Part shown: one piece after another, positions 1-7,220 of the stretch
How positions within the stretch are numbered: the stretch's first letter is position 1
Layout of the letters: each line of letters opens with the position of its first letter
DNA from: Nitrosarchaeum sp.
GTDB taxonomy: Archaea; Thermoproteota; Nitrososphaeria; Nitrososphaerales; Nitrosopumilaceae
NCBI GenBank assembly: GCA_004297665.1
Contig: SCUP01000304.1
Location: 1-10,368, forward strand
Length of the DNA: 10,368 nt
Direction: 5' to 3'
Notes under the pieces: generated by a model
Databases searched by the model: none
The model's input: only the letters and a program-made list of their open reading frames with translations
What the model was told of the DNA's origin: nothing
Made by a program: the position numbers and the translations under genes

Positions 1-759
1 ACAATTTTAGGAATAAATGCAATTGAAAATCCTCTACAAATTCGTCATAAAATTGGTGTAGTCTTACAACAACCTAGCTACGAACCAACATTAACTGTTG
101 AAAAATCTCTTGATAAATATGGTATGATGTGGAATGTTCCAAAAATTGATCGCAAAAAAAGAATGGAAGAACTGCTGAAAGATTTTGATCTGGTAGATAT
201 TCGTAAGAAAAGAAACGAGGATCTATCCATTGGTCAAAGAAGAAGAGTACAGGTTGCTCGTGAATTTATGCATGATATGGATCTTTTATTCCTAGACGAA
301 CCAACTGTGGGATTAGATCCTAGTGCTCGAAGAAAACTACTGGATTATTTAAAAAATAAAGTAAAAACAGGTTTGACAATATTTTATACTACACATATTT
401 TAAGCGAAGCTGAATATCTTTGCGATGAAATAGCTATTATAGATAAAGGAAAAATTCTTACTGTAGATACACCTGAGGCTTTAAAAAATAGATTTGGAAA
501 AGAAAAAACGATAAAAATTCATTTGTTAGAAAAACAAAATAAAATAACAACTTTTCTTTCAGATATTGTTGATTGTACAATTGATTTTGATAATGGAACT
601 AATATTGTAATTCGTTCAGAACAGTCTGAATTAGTATTATTACAAGTTTTACGAATTCTAAATGATAATCAAATCGAGATAGAGGATCTTTCAGCAGTTC
701 CTACAAATCTTGAGGAAATATTTTTAAAAATGGTGAGTGATAATGCATCCAATAATTAG
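1..759 (+). CDS. ABC transporter ATP-binding protein, 5' end outside the window
   Basis: Nucleotide-binding subunit of a DrrA-like ABC exporter; it hydrolyses ATP at the membrane to drive the permease encoded next to it. The frame is open from base 1, so the ATG at 124 is internal. In the 252 residues present, the Q-loop is near residues 19-25 (GVVLQQP), the signature is LSIGQ at 75-79 (Ile instead of the usual first Gly of LSGGQ), Walker B with the catalytic Glu is LLFLDEP at 95-101, the D-loop follows (GLD), and the H-loop His is about 132. Walker A must lie upstream of the window. The last 85 or so residues form the C-terminal extension typical of this subfamily. The stop overlaps the permease start by 17 nt, so the two are probably translated together. 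The substrate cannot be told from the sequence; drug, lipid or polysaccharide export are all possible. Confidence 0.93.
   Translation, partial: TILGINAIENPLQIRHKIGVVLQQPSYEPTLTVEKSLDKYGMMWNVPKIDRKKRMEELLKDFDLVDIRKKRNEDLSIGQRRRVQVAREFMHDMDLLFLDEPTVGLDPSARRKLLDYLKNKVKTGLTIFYTTHILSEAEYLCDEIAIIDKGKILTVDTPEALKNRFGKEKTIKIHLLEKQNKITTFLSDIVDCTIDFDNGTNIVIRSEQSELVLLQVLRILNDNQIEIEDLSAVPTNLEEIFLKMVSDNASNN
732..736 (+). promoter_or_regulatory. Shine-Dalgarno site deciding the permease start
   Basis: GGTGA lies 6 nt before the ATG at 743 and inside the end of the upstream ATPase gene. A GTG at 737 is in the same frame but directly abuts this motif, leaving no room for a ribosome, so the ATG at 743 is the better start. 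Confidence 0.6.
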
Positions 760-1504
760 ACTTGTTAATAGAAATTTAACAATATCCATTAACCCTGGAT
801 TTTTGATCTGGCAAGTGGTATTTCCTTTAATCTACATTTTTGTTGCTGGTTATGCTTATACATCATTAATTGAGGAAGTACCTTTTGGTAACAAAAATAT
901 TGACTATCCTGCATTTTTGGCATCTGGTATGATTGGATTTAACATCATGAATAGTACTCTTATTTCGGGAATAATAATTTGGAATGATAGGCGACATGGA
1001 ATGTTTGAGCAAATAATGTCAGGTCCATTTACACGAACTGATTATATTTTGAGTAATATTTGCACTATTGGAATTGTGGGATTAGTAAGTGCATCTTTGA
1101 TTGCACTTGTTGGATATCCTGTATTTTTTGAATCCATTGAATTTACCATGATTACCATTCCTATGATTATTTTTGCTGCCATTATTGGTTCTGTTTTGTT
1201 TGGCTCAATTGCATCTATAATTTCTACCCGACTGCGTTCTAGTGAGGGATTTAACGTAATAATTAATACTGTTTTTCTATTCCTTGCATTTGTTAGTACT
1301 GCATTTTATCCAGCTTTAGGTTCACCAGAACCTCTTAGAACAGCTTTTTACCTAAATCCCCTTACTTACTTAGTTGATGTGATACGTGCTGGCATTTTTG
1401 GTAATATCACAGAATTTGTAATTATGGAGATGGGTGTTTTAGTTGTTATTGCCTCTTTACTTTTCATAATTGCAACAAAATTACTTACAAAATTAGATTT
1501 TTAA
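743..1504 (+). CDS. ABC-2 type transporter permease
   Basis: Membrane subunit of the exporter whose ATPase precedes it. From the ATG at 743 it has 253 residues, normal for a DrrB-like permease. About six hydrophobic segments can be seen, near residues 20-40, 58-80, 102-130, 136-162, 174-192 and 226-248. Between segments 2 and 3 is the charged coupling region (RHGMFEQIMSGPFTRTDY) common in ABC-2 proteins. Near the C-terminus comes the family signature: a Tyr-Pro after the fifth segment, then NPLTYLVDVIRAG. A GTG two codons upstream is an alternative start, but GGTGA at 732-736 is correctly spaced only for the ATG. The TAA stop overlaps the stop of the opposing gene within one TTAA. The substrate is unknown. 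Confidence 0.92.
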   Translation: MHPIIRLVNRNLTISINPGFLIWQVVFPLIYIFVAGYAYTSLIEEVPFGNKNIDYPAFLASGMIGFNIMNSTLISGIIIWNDRRHGMFEQIMSGPFTRTDYILSNICTIGIVGLVSASLIALVGYPVFFESIEFTMITIPMIIFAAIIGSVLFGSIASIISTRLRSSEGFNVIINTVFLFLAFVSTAFYPALGSPEPLRTAFYLNPLTYLVDVIRAGIFGNITEFVIMEMGVLVVIASLLFIIATKLLTKLDF

Positions 1505-2253
1505 TTATTAGGATTAATATCACTAAAATTCTTGTACAGTTCATTTATTTTTTTAATTATATCTAAATTATCATATTTTGCTAAACTTAGATTTGGTATG
1601 ACACAATGACCTCCTATTATTCCAGGATACATTTTTGGTCTATTTCCTAAATTTTCATGAATTTCATCTGCAAATTTCCACATCTCATCAAAATCTATTT
1701 TTTCTTTATCACAAATCATTTTTGTAATCTGAGCATAATTGATTAGCCATCCATAATACGTTGTATCTACTAAAATTTTTGCCAATTCAGCAGTTTTAGT
1801 AGTAGACATCCATTGTATTTTTTGAAATCTTTTCTCTAATTCTAATTTAATTTTAGGACTAATCTCAGCCTTATCTGAAGAGATAAATTTTGTATATTTT
1901 TTTATATCATCTAAAAATCTTCTATGTACCCCACGTACAGGTGAAAATAAAATAGGCAAATCAAATTTATCTTGAAGATTTTTTGTAGTACCTGGTTTTA
2001 CAGTAGAATGAATGATAACAACTTGCAAATCATTAATTTTATTAATCCAACTAGTCGTAATTTCTATAAAATCATTTAATTCTCCTGGAAGACAAACGTG
2101 TAGATATTCTGGATTCTCTATGGAAATATTTTCAGAATAGTTTTTACATTTTGATTTATCACTGTCTATTCCCACACAATTAAAGCCACGTTGAACAAGT
2201 AATTCAAACAGAGTAGAACCTACCTCTCCCATTCCTAAAATAATATCAGTCAT
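1501..2253 (-). CDS. Short UDP-glucose/GDP-mannose dehydrogenase-like protein
   Basis: NAD-dependent nucleotide-sugar dehydrogenase relative, 250 residues; family enzymes usually have over 400. The order of motifs matches the N-terminal NAD domain and central helical domain: Rossmann GMGEVGS at 7-13, HSTVKPGTT at 82-90 (contains the family's conserved Thr), SPVRG at 104-108 where family members have PER/PEx, AELAK at 155-159 with the expected Lys159, and GIIGGHC at 211-217 with Cys217 in the place of the catalytic Cys. The residue four after Lys is Asp163 instead of Asn, and the residue four after Cys is Asn221 instead of Asp. The C-terminal nucleotide-sugar-binding domain is absent, and the frame ends in a clean stop, so this looks like a genuine short form and not a frameshift. 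The reaction could differ from the textbook four-electron oxidation. Downstream of tRNA-Gln on the same strand, with its own TATA-like box. Confidence 0.75.
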   Translation of the reverse strand: MTDIILGMGEVGSTLFELLVQRGFNCVGIDSDKSKCKNYSENISIENPEYLHVCLPGELNDFIEITTSWINKINDLQVVIIHSTVKPGTTKNLQDKFDLPILFSPVRGVHRRFLDDIKKYTKFISSDKAEISPKIKLELEKRFQKIQWMSTTKTAELAKILVDTTYYGWLINYAQITKMICDKEKIDFDEMWKFADEIHENLGNRPKMYPGIIGGHCVIPNLSLAKYDNLDIIKKINELYKNFSDINPNN

Positions 2254-2276
2254 TTGTTATCATCTGAAAATTCACA

Positions 2277-2288
2277 GTATTATATTCG
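2277..2288 (-). promoter_or_regulatory. TATA-like box for the short dehydrogenase-like gene
   Basis: On the minus strand the sequence reads CGAATATAATAC. Its centre is about 29 nt before the ATG at 2253, the distance expected for a leaderless archaeal transcript starting at or next to the start codon. No convincing Shine-Dalgarno site is seen, which agrees with this. Confidence 0.45.
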
Positions 2289-2323
2289 TGTTCTAGTGAA
2301 TGTTTATTTTTTTGTAAATATGG

Positions 2324-2396
2324 TAGCCCTGCCCAGACTCGAACTGGGGTTAAGGGCTTCAAAGGCCCCTGTGCTTGACCGCTACACTACAGGGCT
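2324..2396 (-). tRNA. trnQ: tRNA-Gln, anticodon UUG
   Basis: A 73-nt class I tRNA without intron. The acceptor stem AGCCCTG/CAGGGCT is a perfect 7 bp. The D stem is GTGT/GCAC with one G-T pair; the anticodon stem is GGGGC/GCCCT; the loop CTTTGAA gives anticodon TTG at 2362-2360. The variable region is 4 nt (TAAC) and the T arm is CCCAG-TTCGAGT-CTGGG. The discriminator is A, and the following three genomic bases (2323-2321) read CCA, so the CCA end may be encoded. The first pair is A1-U72, as expected for archaeal tRNA-Gln charged first with Glu and then amidated by GatDE; gatE is encoded in the same window. Confidence 0.96.
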
Positions 2397-2430
2397 ATGA
2401 AAAGGAGCAACATTATTCCCTTAATGAACT

Positions 2431-2440
2431 TTTTATTTAC
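2431..2440 (-). promoter_or_regulatory. TATA-like box for tRNA-Gln
   Basis: On the minus strand this reads GTAAATAAAA, centred about 39 nt before the mature tRNA 5' end. With the usual 26-27 nt to the start of transcription, the tRNA would carry a leader of about 12 nt. The tRNA-Leu gene in this window has a similar box at nearly the same distance (about 38 nt). Confidence 0.4.
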
Positions 2441-2469
2441 GTTTATTTCTGACCTAAAATTAATTCAAA

Positions 2470-3498
2470 TTATTCTCTAATAACTTGGATTAATTTTTTA
2501 ATGGGATCTTCCATACTGTTTGAAATTTTTCTTGCTCTTTTTCTATAATTATCATTAGATGATTCAAAAAATTCTCTGATAATACTGTTAATTTTTTTGG
2601 GATTTGTTTCTCTTTTTACAAGATTATTTTTTACTAAATATTTTTCGACAATATTTGGTACTGCATTATAAGAAATAGTTGGAACTCCAAGCAAAGCCGA
2701 TTCTGCTGTCATAGTACCTCCTGATCCTAAAAAAACATCAGTGTTATTTAACAAATATTTTCCATCAAATGACATTTTCAGAATTTTTGCTTTTTTACCG
2801 AATAATTTTCTTAGGTTTTTAATTTGTTCTACATATCTTCCAAGAATGACAATATTTTCTCCATCAAATTCATTTACAATTTCTTTTATTATTGGAATTA
2901 TTATTTTTGATTTTTGTGTATATGACGCTTGTTCTTCTTCTACTCTAATCAGAATATTTTTCTTATGATTGTTTTTAAATGGTAAAGAATTTTTTTGGTT
3001 TGCACTTCTTTTTATTGTAACAGATGCATCAATTGCTCTATATGGAATAATATTTTTTATGTCTATTCCATATTTTGAAAATTCTTTCTTAGGAATAATC
3101 CATGGTATTAATAATTTTTGAATTAAAGGTAATGTTAATTTCATTACTGCACTAGCATGTGGTGAATCACAAAATGCAATATGTTTAATTCCCATGCCAA
3201 ATGATACTCTTGCTGCTTCAGGAGAACAGAAACTAATTGCTAATTCTGGAGAAAATTTATCAATTAACAAAGATAGTTTTTTTATACGGTTAATACTGGC
3301 CTCAAGTTTACCAAATTTTTCATTTCCCCCATGTTTTCCCACACAAACTAGATCAAAGTTTCTAATTTTTGCAAGTTTTGAGACTTCATCATATGATCGT
3401 GAGGTACACAAAACATTATGCTTTTTCTTTAATTCTCTAATCATTGGTTCAGAAAACAACAATTGCTTAGGAGTTAGAATATCAATCCATATTTTCAA
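2470..3498 (-). CDS. DUF354 family GT-B-like protein
   Basis: 342 residues, a normal length for DUF354 proteins, which resemble GT-B glycosyltransferases and UDP-GlcNAc 2-epimerases. The N-terminus MKIWIDILTP, followed by PMIRELKK, is the typical family opening. In the C-terminal half, GSGGTMTAESALLGVPTI at 258-275 matches the glycine-rich nucleotide-sugar-binding loop of MurG and epimerase-like proteins, and ILGRY at 218-222 lies in the second Rossmann-like domain. No signal peptide is seen, so it should act in the cytoplasm. The start is TTG: no in-frame ATG exists between it and the upstream TGA at 3525-3523, and the family N-terminus begins exactly there. A likely role is transfer or modification of a sugar for a surface glycan, consistent with the dehydrogenase-like neighbours, but acceptor and donor are unknown. 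Confidence 0.85.
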   Translation of the reverse strand: MKIWIDILTPKQLLFSEPMIRELKKKHNVLCTSRSYDEVSKLAKIRNFDLVCVGKHGGNEKFGKLEASINRIKKLSLLIDKFSPELAISFCSPEAARVSFGMGIKHIAFCDSPHASAVMKLTLPLIQKLLIPWIIPKKEFSKYGIDIKNIIPYRAIDASVTIKRSANQKNSLPFKNNHKKNILIRVEEEQASYTQKSKIIIPIIKEIVNEFDGENIVILGRYVEQIKNLRKLFGKKAKILKMSFDGKYLLNNTDVFLGSGGTMTAESALLGVPTISYNAVPNIVEKYLVKNNLVKRETNPKKINSIIREFFESSNDNYRKRARKISNSMEDPIKKLIQVIRE

Positions 3499-3562
3499 GT
3501 ATTTTCCATTATTATGGTAAGTTCAATAAGTTTTTCTTAGTCTATTACTAGCCTTATGTGTA

Positions 3563-4702
3563 ATGGGGGGAGCAAAAGTTGTTGTTTATGGATTAAGTAC
3601 CGAAGGTTATGCTATTGCATGTCAGATGGCAATAAAGGGAGCAGATGTATACATTATTGATGAATCAACACCATCAGCAATTTCTCTAAAAGCAGAAATA
3701 GCTAAAACATATCCAAATGTATCTTCTCTAAAAGAAGATGAACCATTATTGGCTATGGAACCAATCGATGTAGCAATTTCAAAAGCTCAGTATCTCTTTT
3801 TTACGCCAAGAATTAGAAAAACAGGACAAGACATTAAAACTGAAATTCATTCAAAATTCAAAGATGCTACGACTTCTTTAAAAAAAAATAGTTCTGTAAT
3901 TTACACTCTGCCTACTGGTTTTGGTGGTAACAATGAAAATATTTCTCTACTTGAACATGTAACAGGTCTTGAAGTAGGAAAGCAAATTTCTTACTTTTAT
4001 TATCCTTTGGAAGATCTTAATCAACAACCAAAATTTATTGGTTCTTTTAATGGTAAAGAGGATTCTGTATTGGCCGATCTTTTGACAACTGGAAAAAAAG
4101 AAAAAAAATTTGTAGCTATTTCTTCTTCTGAACACTTTCATGCAATTAATGTATTGTCTCGATTTTCTAGCCTTAGTAGCATTCTAGAAGTTTGTAGATA
4201 CGTACAAGATGATGTTACAAAAAATGATCTTTCTTCAGATGATTTTCAAGAAATTTTCTTAGATAACATGGTTAGTGGATTATTTGATCTTAAATCGCTA
4301 GGCTCCTCATTTGAAGGCGCAAATACCCTCATGTATCTAATTAATGGGAGTGTTAAGGGGATTGATGGTTATATTAAGAAATTAATTGATGAAATTCGTT
4401 CTACATTAAAGAAAAATGATCTAAAAGCCAGTAGAACAAAAATTGCATTATCGTGGACACTTGATCAACATGAAATGCGTGGAGATAAAATTGAAATGTT
4501 ACAGAATTTAACTTCAAGATTACGTGATTACATTGGTGATGTTGAAGCTTATGAACATCCTAATTTTGATTTATTTCATAGCGACAAAACTACCATTATT
4601 GTAGCATGCTCAAAAATAGATTTTGAAAATATAGAAAAAAATAAACAGGATACCAATATTATTGTAATTAAAGCTAATCCCTTATGCGAAATTATTCAAT
4701 AA
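3563..4702 (+). CDS. Nucleotide-sugar-dehydrogenase-like protein with degenerate active site
   Basis: 379 residues; I do not know a characterised homologue. The architecture follows the UDP-glucose/UDP-ManNAc dehydrogenase family: an N-terminal Rossmann segment (VVVYGLSTEGYAIA, 6-19) with an acidic strand-2 end (YIIDES), a central helical region, and a C-terminal segment (KIALSWTLDQHEMRGDKIEM, 293-312) that lines up with the family's G-x-YK-x-DxDD-x-RES domain. Key residues are missing: by eye GSSFEGAN at 247-254 aligns with the family GPGFGGSC, putting Asn254 where the catalytic Cys belongs, and SEHFHAIN at 189-196 puts His193 where the catalytic Lys belongs. It may be a non-catalytic or repurposed homologue, or bind a different substrate. 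It is transcribed divergently from the DUF354 gene across a 64-bp spacer and lies 26 bp before grpE. The distant alignment makes the family call moderate. Confidence 0.6.
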   Translation: MGGAKVVVYGLSTEGYAIACQMAIKGADVYIIDESTPSAISLKAEIAKTYPNVSSLKEDEPLLAMEPIDVAISKAQYLFFTPRIRKTGQDIKTEIHSKFKDATTSLKKNSSVIYTLPTGFGGNNENISLLEHVTGLEVGKQISYFYYPLEDLNQQPKFIGSFNGKEDSVLADLLTTGKKEKKFVAISSSEHFHAINVLSRFSSLSSILEVCRYVQDDVTKNDLSSDDFQEIFLDNMVSGLFDLKSLGSSFEGANTLMYLINGSVKGIDGYIKKLIDEIRSTLKKNDLKASRTKIALSWTLDQHEMRGDKIEMLQNLTSRLRDYIGDVEAYEHPNFDLFHSDKTTIIVACSKIDFENIEKNKQDTNIIVIKANPLCEIIQ

Positions 4703-4705
4703 GAG

Positions 4706-4712
4706 TATAAAT
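4706..4712 (+). promoter_or_regulatory. TATA-like box before grpE
   Basis: TATAAAT after a purine-rich stretch (AATAAGAG) in the short gap before grpE. It is the best TATA-like sequence there, but its centre is only 20 nt from the grpE ATG, so transcription would be expected to start at or just inside the annotated reading frame. Either the spacing is unusual, or the true grpE start is the in-frame TTG at 4738. Confidence 0.35.
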
Positions 4713-4728
4713 TAGCTAATCGATCATT

Positions 4729-5301
4729 ATGTTTGAATTGTCAGATGAAAATAATCTAGATGAAATTCCAGTTAATGTAATTTCTGAGAATCAACTCAAT
4801 GATTCACACGATGATTTAACACAGTCTGTTGCTGAAAATCTAACTGTTGAACAATTAGAAAATCTTTTGGAAAAAGAAAAACAAAAAGTACAGGATTATG
4901 AGGAAAAAATCAAGCATATATTGGCCGATTATCAAAATCTAAATAGAAAAACACAATCTGATATTGAAAAAGGTGTAAATACAAAAATTGATGAATTTAT
5001 GTTAGATTTTTTAAAAATTTATGATGATTTTATACGAGCTAAACAAGTATTTACAGAAAGTAAGATCAATACAGAAGGATTAGATTCTATTTTGAAAAAT
5101 ATGGATTCTTTGTTAGTAAAATATAACGTGACTCCTATAGATGCATTAGGTGAAATCTTTGATCCAAATTTTCATGAAGCAATATCAATTATCACTGATT
5201 CTGAACTAGATGATAATACAATTACGAAAGAACTTAGGAAAGGATATATTTCTCATAAGAGAGTTATTAGACCGACACTGGTAGAAATATCAAAAAAATA
5301 A
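4729..5301 (+). CDS. grpE: GrpE, nucleotide exchange factor of DnaK
   Basis: Cytoplasmic co-chaperone that makes DnaK release ADP and so resets the folding cycle. 190 residues, normal for the family. Residues 1-38 are acidic and look disordered; 40-105 are strongly helical, fitting the long dimerising coiled coil; and the C-terminal beta domain carries the GrpE signature, with GEIFDPNFHEAI at 141-152 and LRKGYISHKRVIRPTLVEI at 169-187. It opens a run of four same-strand genes: dnaK starts 12 nt after its stop. The ATG at 4729 is the ordinary choice; a TTG three codons downstream (4738) would fit better with the TATA-like box at 4706 and would remove only three residues. Archaeal grpE is generally regarded as obtained from bacteria together with dnaK and dnaJ. 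Confidence 0.96.
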   Translation: MFELSDENNLDEIPVNVISENQLNDSHDDLTQSVAENLTVEQLENLLEKEKQKVQDYEEKIKHILADYQNLNRKTQSDIEKGVNTKIDEFMLDFLKIYDDFIRAKQVFTESKINTEGLDSILKNMDSLLVKYNVTPIDALGEIFDPNFHEAISIITDSELDDNTITKELRKGYISHKRVIRPTLVEISKK

Positions 5302-5313
5302 AGATGAAATAAA

Positions 5314-7176
5314 ATGGCTAAAATAATAGGAATAGATTTAGGAACAAGCAATTCTGCTGCTGCAGTAATAATGGGTGGAAAACCAACCATTATTCCCGCA
5401 GCAGAGGGCGCTACAGTAGGCGGTAAGGCATTTCCCTCCGTTGTGGCATTTACTAAAACTGGTGAACTTTTGGTAGGTGAACCTGCCAGAAGACAAGCTG
5501 TAACCAATCCTGACAGTACTATTGCTGCAGCAAAAAGAAAGATGGGTACTGATTATATTTTTAAAATTCAAGATAAAAATTACAAACCTCAACAAATTTC
5601 AGCATTTATTCTTCAAAAAATAAAAAAAGATGCTGAAGCCTTCATAGGTGAACCAGTTGAAAAAGCTGTTATTACTGTTCCAGCATATTTTGATGATAAT
5701 CAACGTCAAGCAACTAAAGACGCTGGAACTATTGCTGGTCTTGATGTTGTAAGAATAATAAATGAACCAACAGCTGCATCTTTGGCATTTGGATTAGATA
5801 AAACAAAAGAAGACATGAAAATTCTTGTATTTGATTTTGGTGGCGGAACACTAGATGTTACAATAATGGAAATGGGCGGTGGTGTCTTTGAAGTAATGAG
5901 TACTTCTGGTGATACACAATTAGGTGGAACAGATATGGATAAAGTTGTAATTAATTACGTTCTTGATGAATTTAAGAAAAAAGAGGGAGTTGATCTCTCT
6001 AAAGACACTACTGCAATGGCTCGAATTAGAGAGGCTGCAGAAAAAGCAAAGATTGAACTTTCAACAGTTATGGAAACTGACATTAACCTTCCTTTCATTT
6101 CACATGATCCTTCATCAGGTGCAAAGAATCTTGAACTACGAATAACACGAGCAAAACTTGATGAATTAATTCGACCTATCATTCAACGATGTAAACCATC
6201 TATGGAAAAAGCACTTGAAGATGCTAAACTTTCAAAATCTGATATTAACAAAATTGTAATGGTTGGAGGACCAACAAGAATACCGTTAGTGAAAAAATTT
6301 GTTGGTGAAATACTTGGAAAAGAACCTGAATCAGGTATAGATCCAATGGAAGCAGTAGCTATGGGTGCAGCAATTCAGGCAGGAATTATCGCTGGTGATG
6401 TAACTAGCGATATTGTATTACTTGATGTAACTCCATTAACATTAGGAATCGAGACTTTGGGTGGAGTAAGAGAACCATTAATTGAAAGAAATACAACAAT
6501 ACCAACATCAAAAAGTAAAGTTTTCACTACTGCAGCAGATAACCAAACAGCAGTAACAATCCATGTAGTCCAAGGAGAAAGACCAATGGCAACTGATAAT
6601 GTTTCTTTAGGAAGTTTTAATCTTACAGATTTACCACCTGCTCCAAGAGGTATTCCTCAAATTGAGGTAAAATTTGACATTGATGCAAATGGAATAATCA
6701 ATGTAGCTGCCAAAGATCTTGGCACAAAAAGGGAAGCAAAAATCACTATTTCATCTAACTCAAAATTATCAAAAGAAGAAATTGAAAAGCTAAAAGAAGA
6801 TGCTGAAAAATTCTCTGATGAAGATAAAAAGAAAAAAGAAAAAATTGATCTAAAAAATGAAGCTGAAAGTTTTATCTACACTGTTGAAAAACTTGTAAAT
6901 CATGATCTTAAAGATAAAATCTCACAAGAACAGGGAATTAAAATTACTGATGCGGTAAAAGAAGTTAAAGAATCACTTGATAAGGAAATTGATGAGCTTA
7001 AACCAAAACTTGATACTTTAAAATCACTAGTGAATGAAATTACAACCGAACTTTACAAAAATGCTGCCTCTCAGTCTGGTTCAGATCAACAAAATGCTGG
7101 AGCAAATAATCAACAAGAACAAAATAATACTCAGCAAAATTCTGAATCGTCTTCAACTGATGAAGCTAAAAACTAA
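5314..7176 (+). CDS. dnaK: DnaK, Hsp70 chaperone
   Basis: ATP-driven cytoplasmic Hsp70 that binds exposed hydrophobic peptides; works with the GrpE and DnaJ encoded on either side. 620 residues. The ATPase domain (1-365) shows phosphate loop 1 GIDLGTSNS at 6-14, INEPTAAS at 149-156, phosphate loop 2 DFGGGTLDV at 174-182 and the adenosine motif VGGPTRIP at 317-324. The interdomain linker VLLDVTPL is at 368-375, the substrate-binding beta domain follows to about 480, then a helical lid. Between about residues 75 and 95 it is some 25 residues shorter than E. coli DnaK, lacking the insert that Gram-positive and archaeal DnaKs also lack. The C-terminal tail (about 584-620) is rich in Gln, Asn and Ser and does not end in the acidic EEV-type motif. 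ATG is preceded by only a weak GATGA element. Confidence 0.98.
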   Translation: MAKIIGIDLGTSNSAAAVIMGGKPTIIPAAEGATVGGKAFPSVVAFTKTGELLVGEPARRQAVTNPDSTIAAAKRKMGTDYIFKIQDKNYKPQQISAFILQKIKKDAEAFIGEPVEKAVITVPAYFDDNQRQATKDAGTIAGLDVVRIINEPTAASLAFGLDKTKEDMKILVFDFGGGTLDVTIMEMGGGVFEVMSTSGDTQLGGTDMDKVVINYVLDEFKKKEGVDLSKDTTAMARIREAAEKAKIELSTVMETDINLPFISHDPSSGAKNLELRITRAKLDELIRPIIQRCKPSMEKALEDAKLSKSDINKIVMVGGPTRIPLVKKFVGEILGKEPESGIDPMEAVAMGAAIQAGIIAGDVTSDIVLLDVTPLTLGIETLGGVREPLIERNTTIPTSKSKVFTTAADNQTAVTIHVVQGERPMATDNVSLGSFNLTDLPPAPRGIPQIEVKFDIDANGIINVAAKDLGTKREAKITISSNSKLSKEEIEKLKEDAEKFSDEDKKKKEKIDLKNEAESFIYTVEKLVNHDLKDKISQEQGIKITDAVKEVKESLDKEIDELKPKLDTLKSLVNEITTELYKNAASQSGSDQQNAGANNQQEQNNTQQNSESSSTDEAKN

Positions 7177-7187
7177 CAAATTCAACA

Positions 7188-7197
7188 ATTTATACAT
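7188..7197 (+). promoter_or_regulatory. TATA box for dnaJ
   Basis: ATTTATACAT contains the archaeal TTTATA core. Its centre is about 28 nt before the dnaJ ATG at 7221, the right distance for a leaderless transcript, and no Shine-Dalgarno site precedes that ATG. dnaJ may therefore be expressed both from its own promoter and by read-through from grpE-dnaK. Confidence 0.55.
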
Positions 7198-7220
7198 CAA
7201 TTACAATTAGAGAATGATTT

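Noticed and set aside
737..739. GTG start for the ABC-2 permease.
   Set aside because: It abuts the GGTGA motif; the ATG at 743 is in frame with normal spacing.
124..759. ATG at 124 as the start of the ABC ATPase gene.
   Set aside because: The frame is open upstream to base 1 and contains the Q-loop, so the gene begins before the window.
2301..2317. T-rich run after tRNA-Gln as its terminator.
   Set aside because: The T-run is on the plus strand; the tRNA is transcribed from the minus strand, where it reads as A's, so it cannot act as an archaeal poly-U terminator for it.
2741..3520. Plus-strand frames of 75 and 108 codons opposite the DUF354 gene.
   Set aside because: They are antisense shadows of a gene with clear family motifs and have no domain signal of their own.
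5253..6182. Minus-strand and alternate-frame readings of 60 to 85 codons within dnaK.
   Set aside because: They overlap a highly conserved chaperone gene and show no start signals or recognisable motifs.
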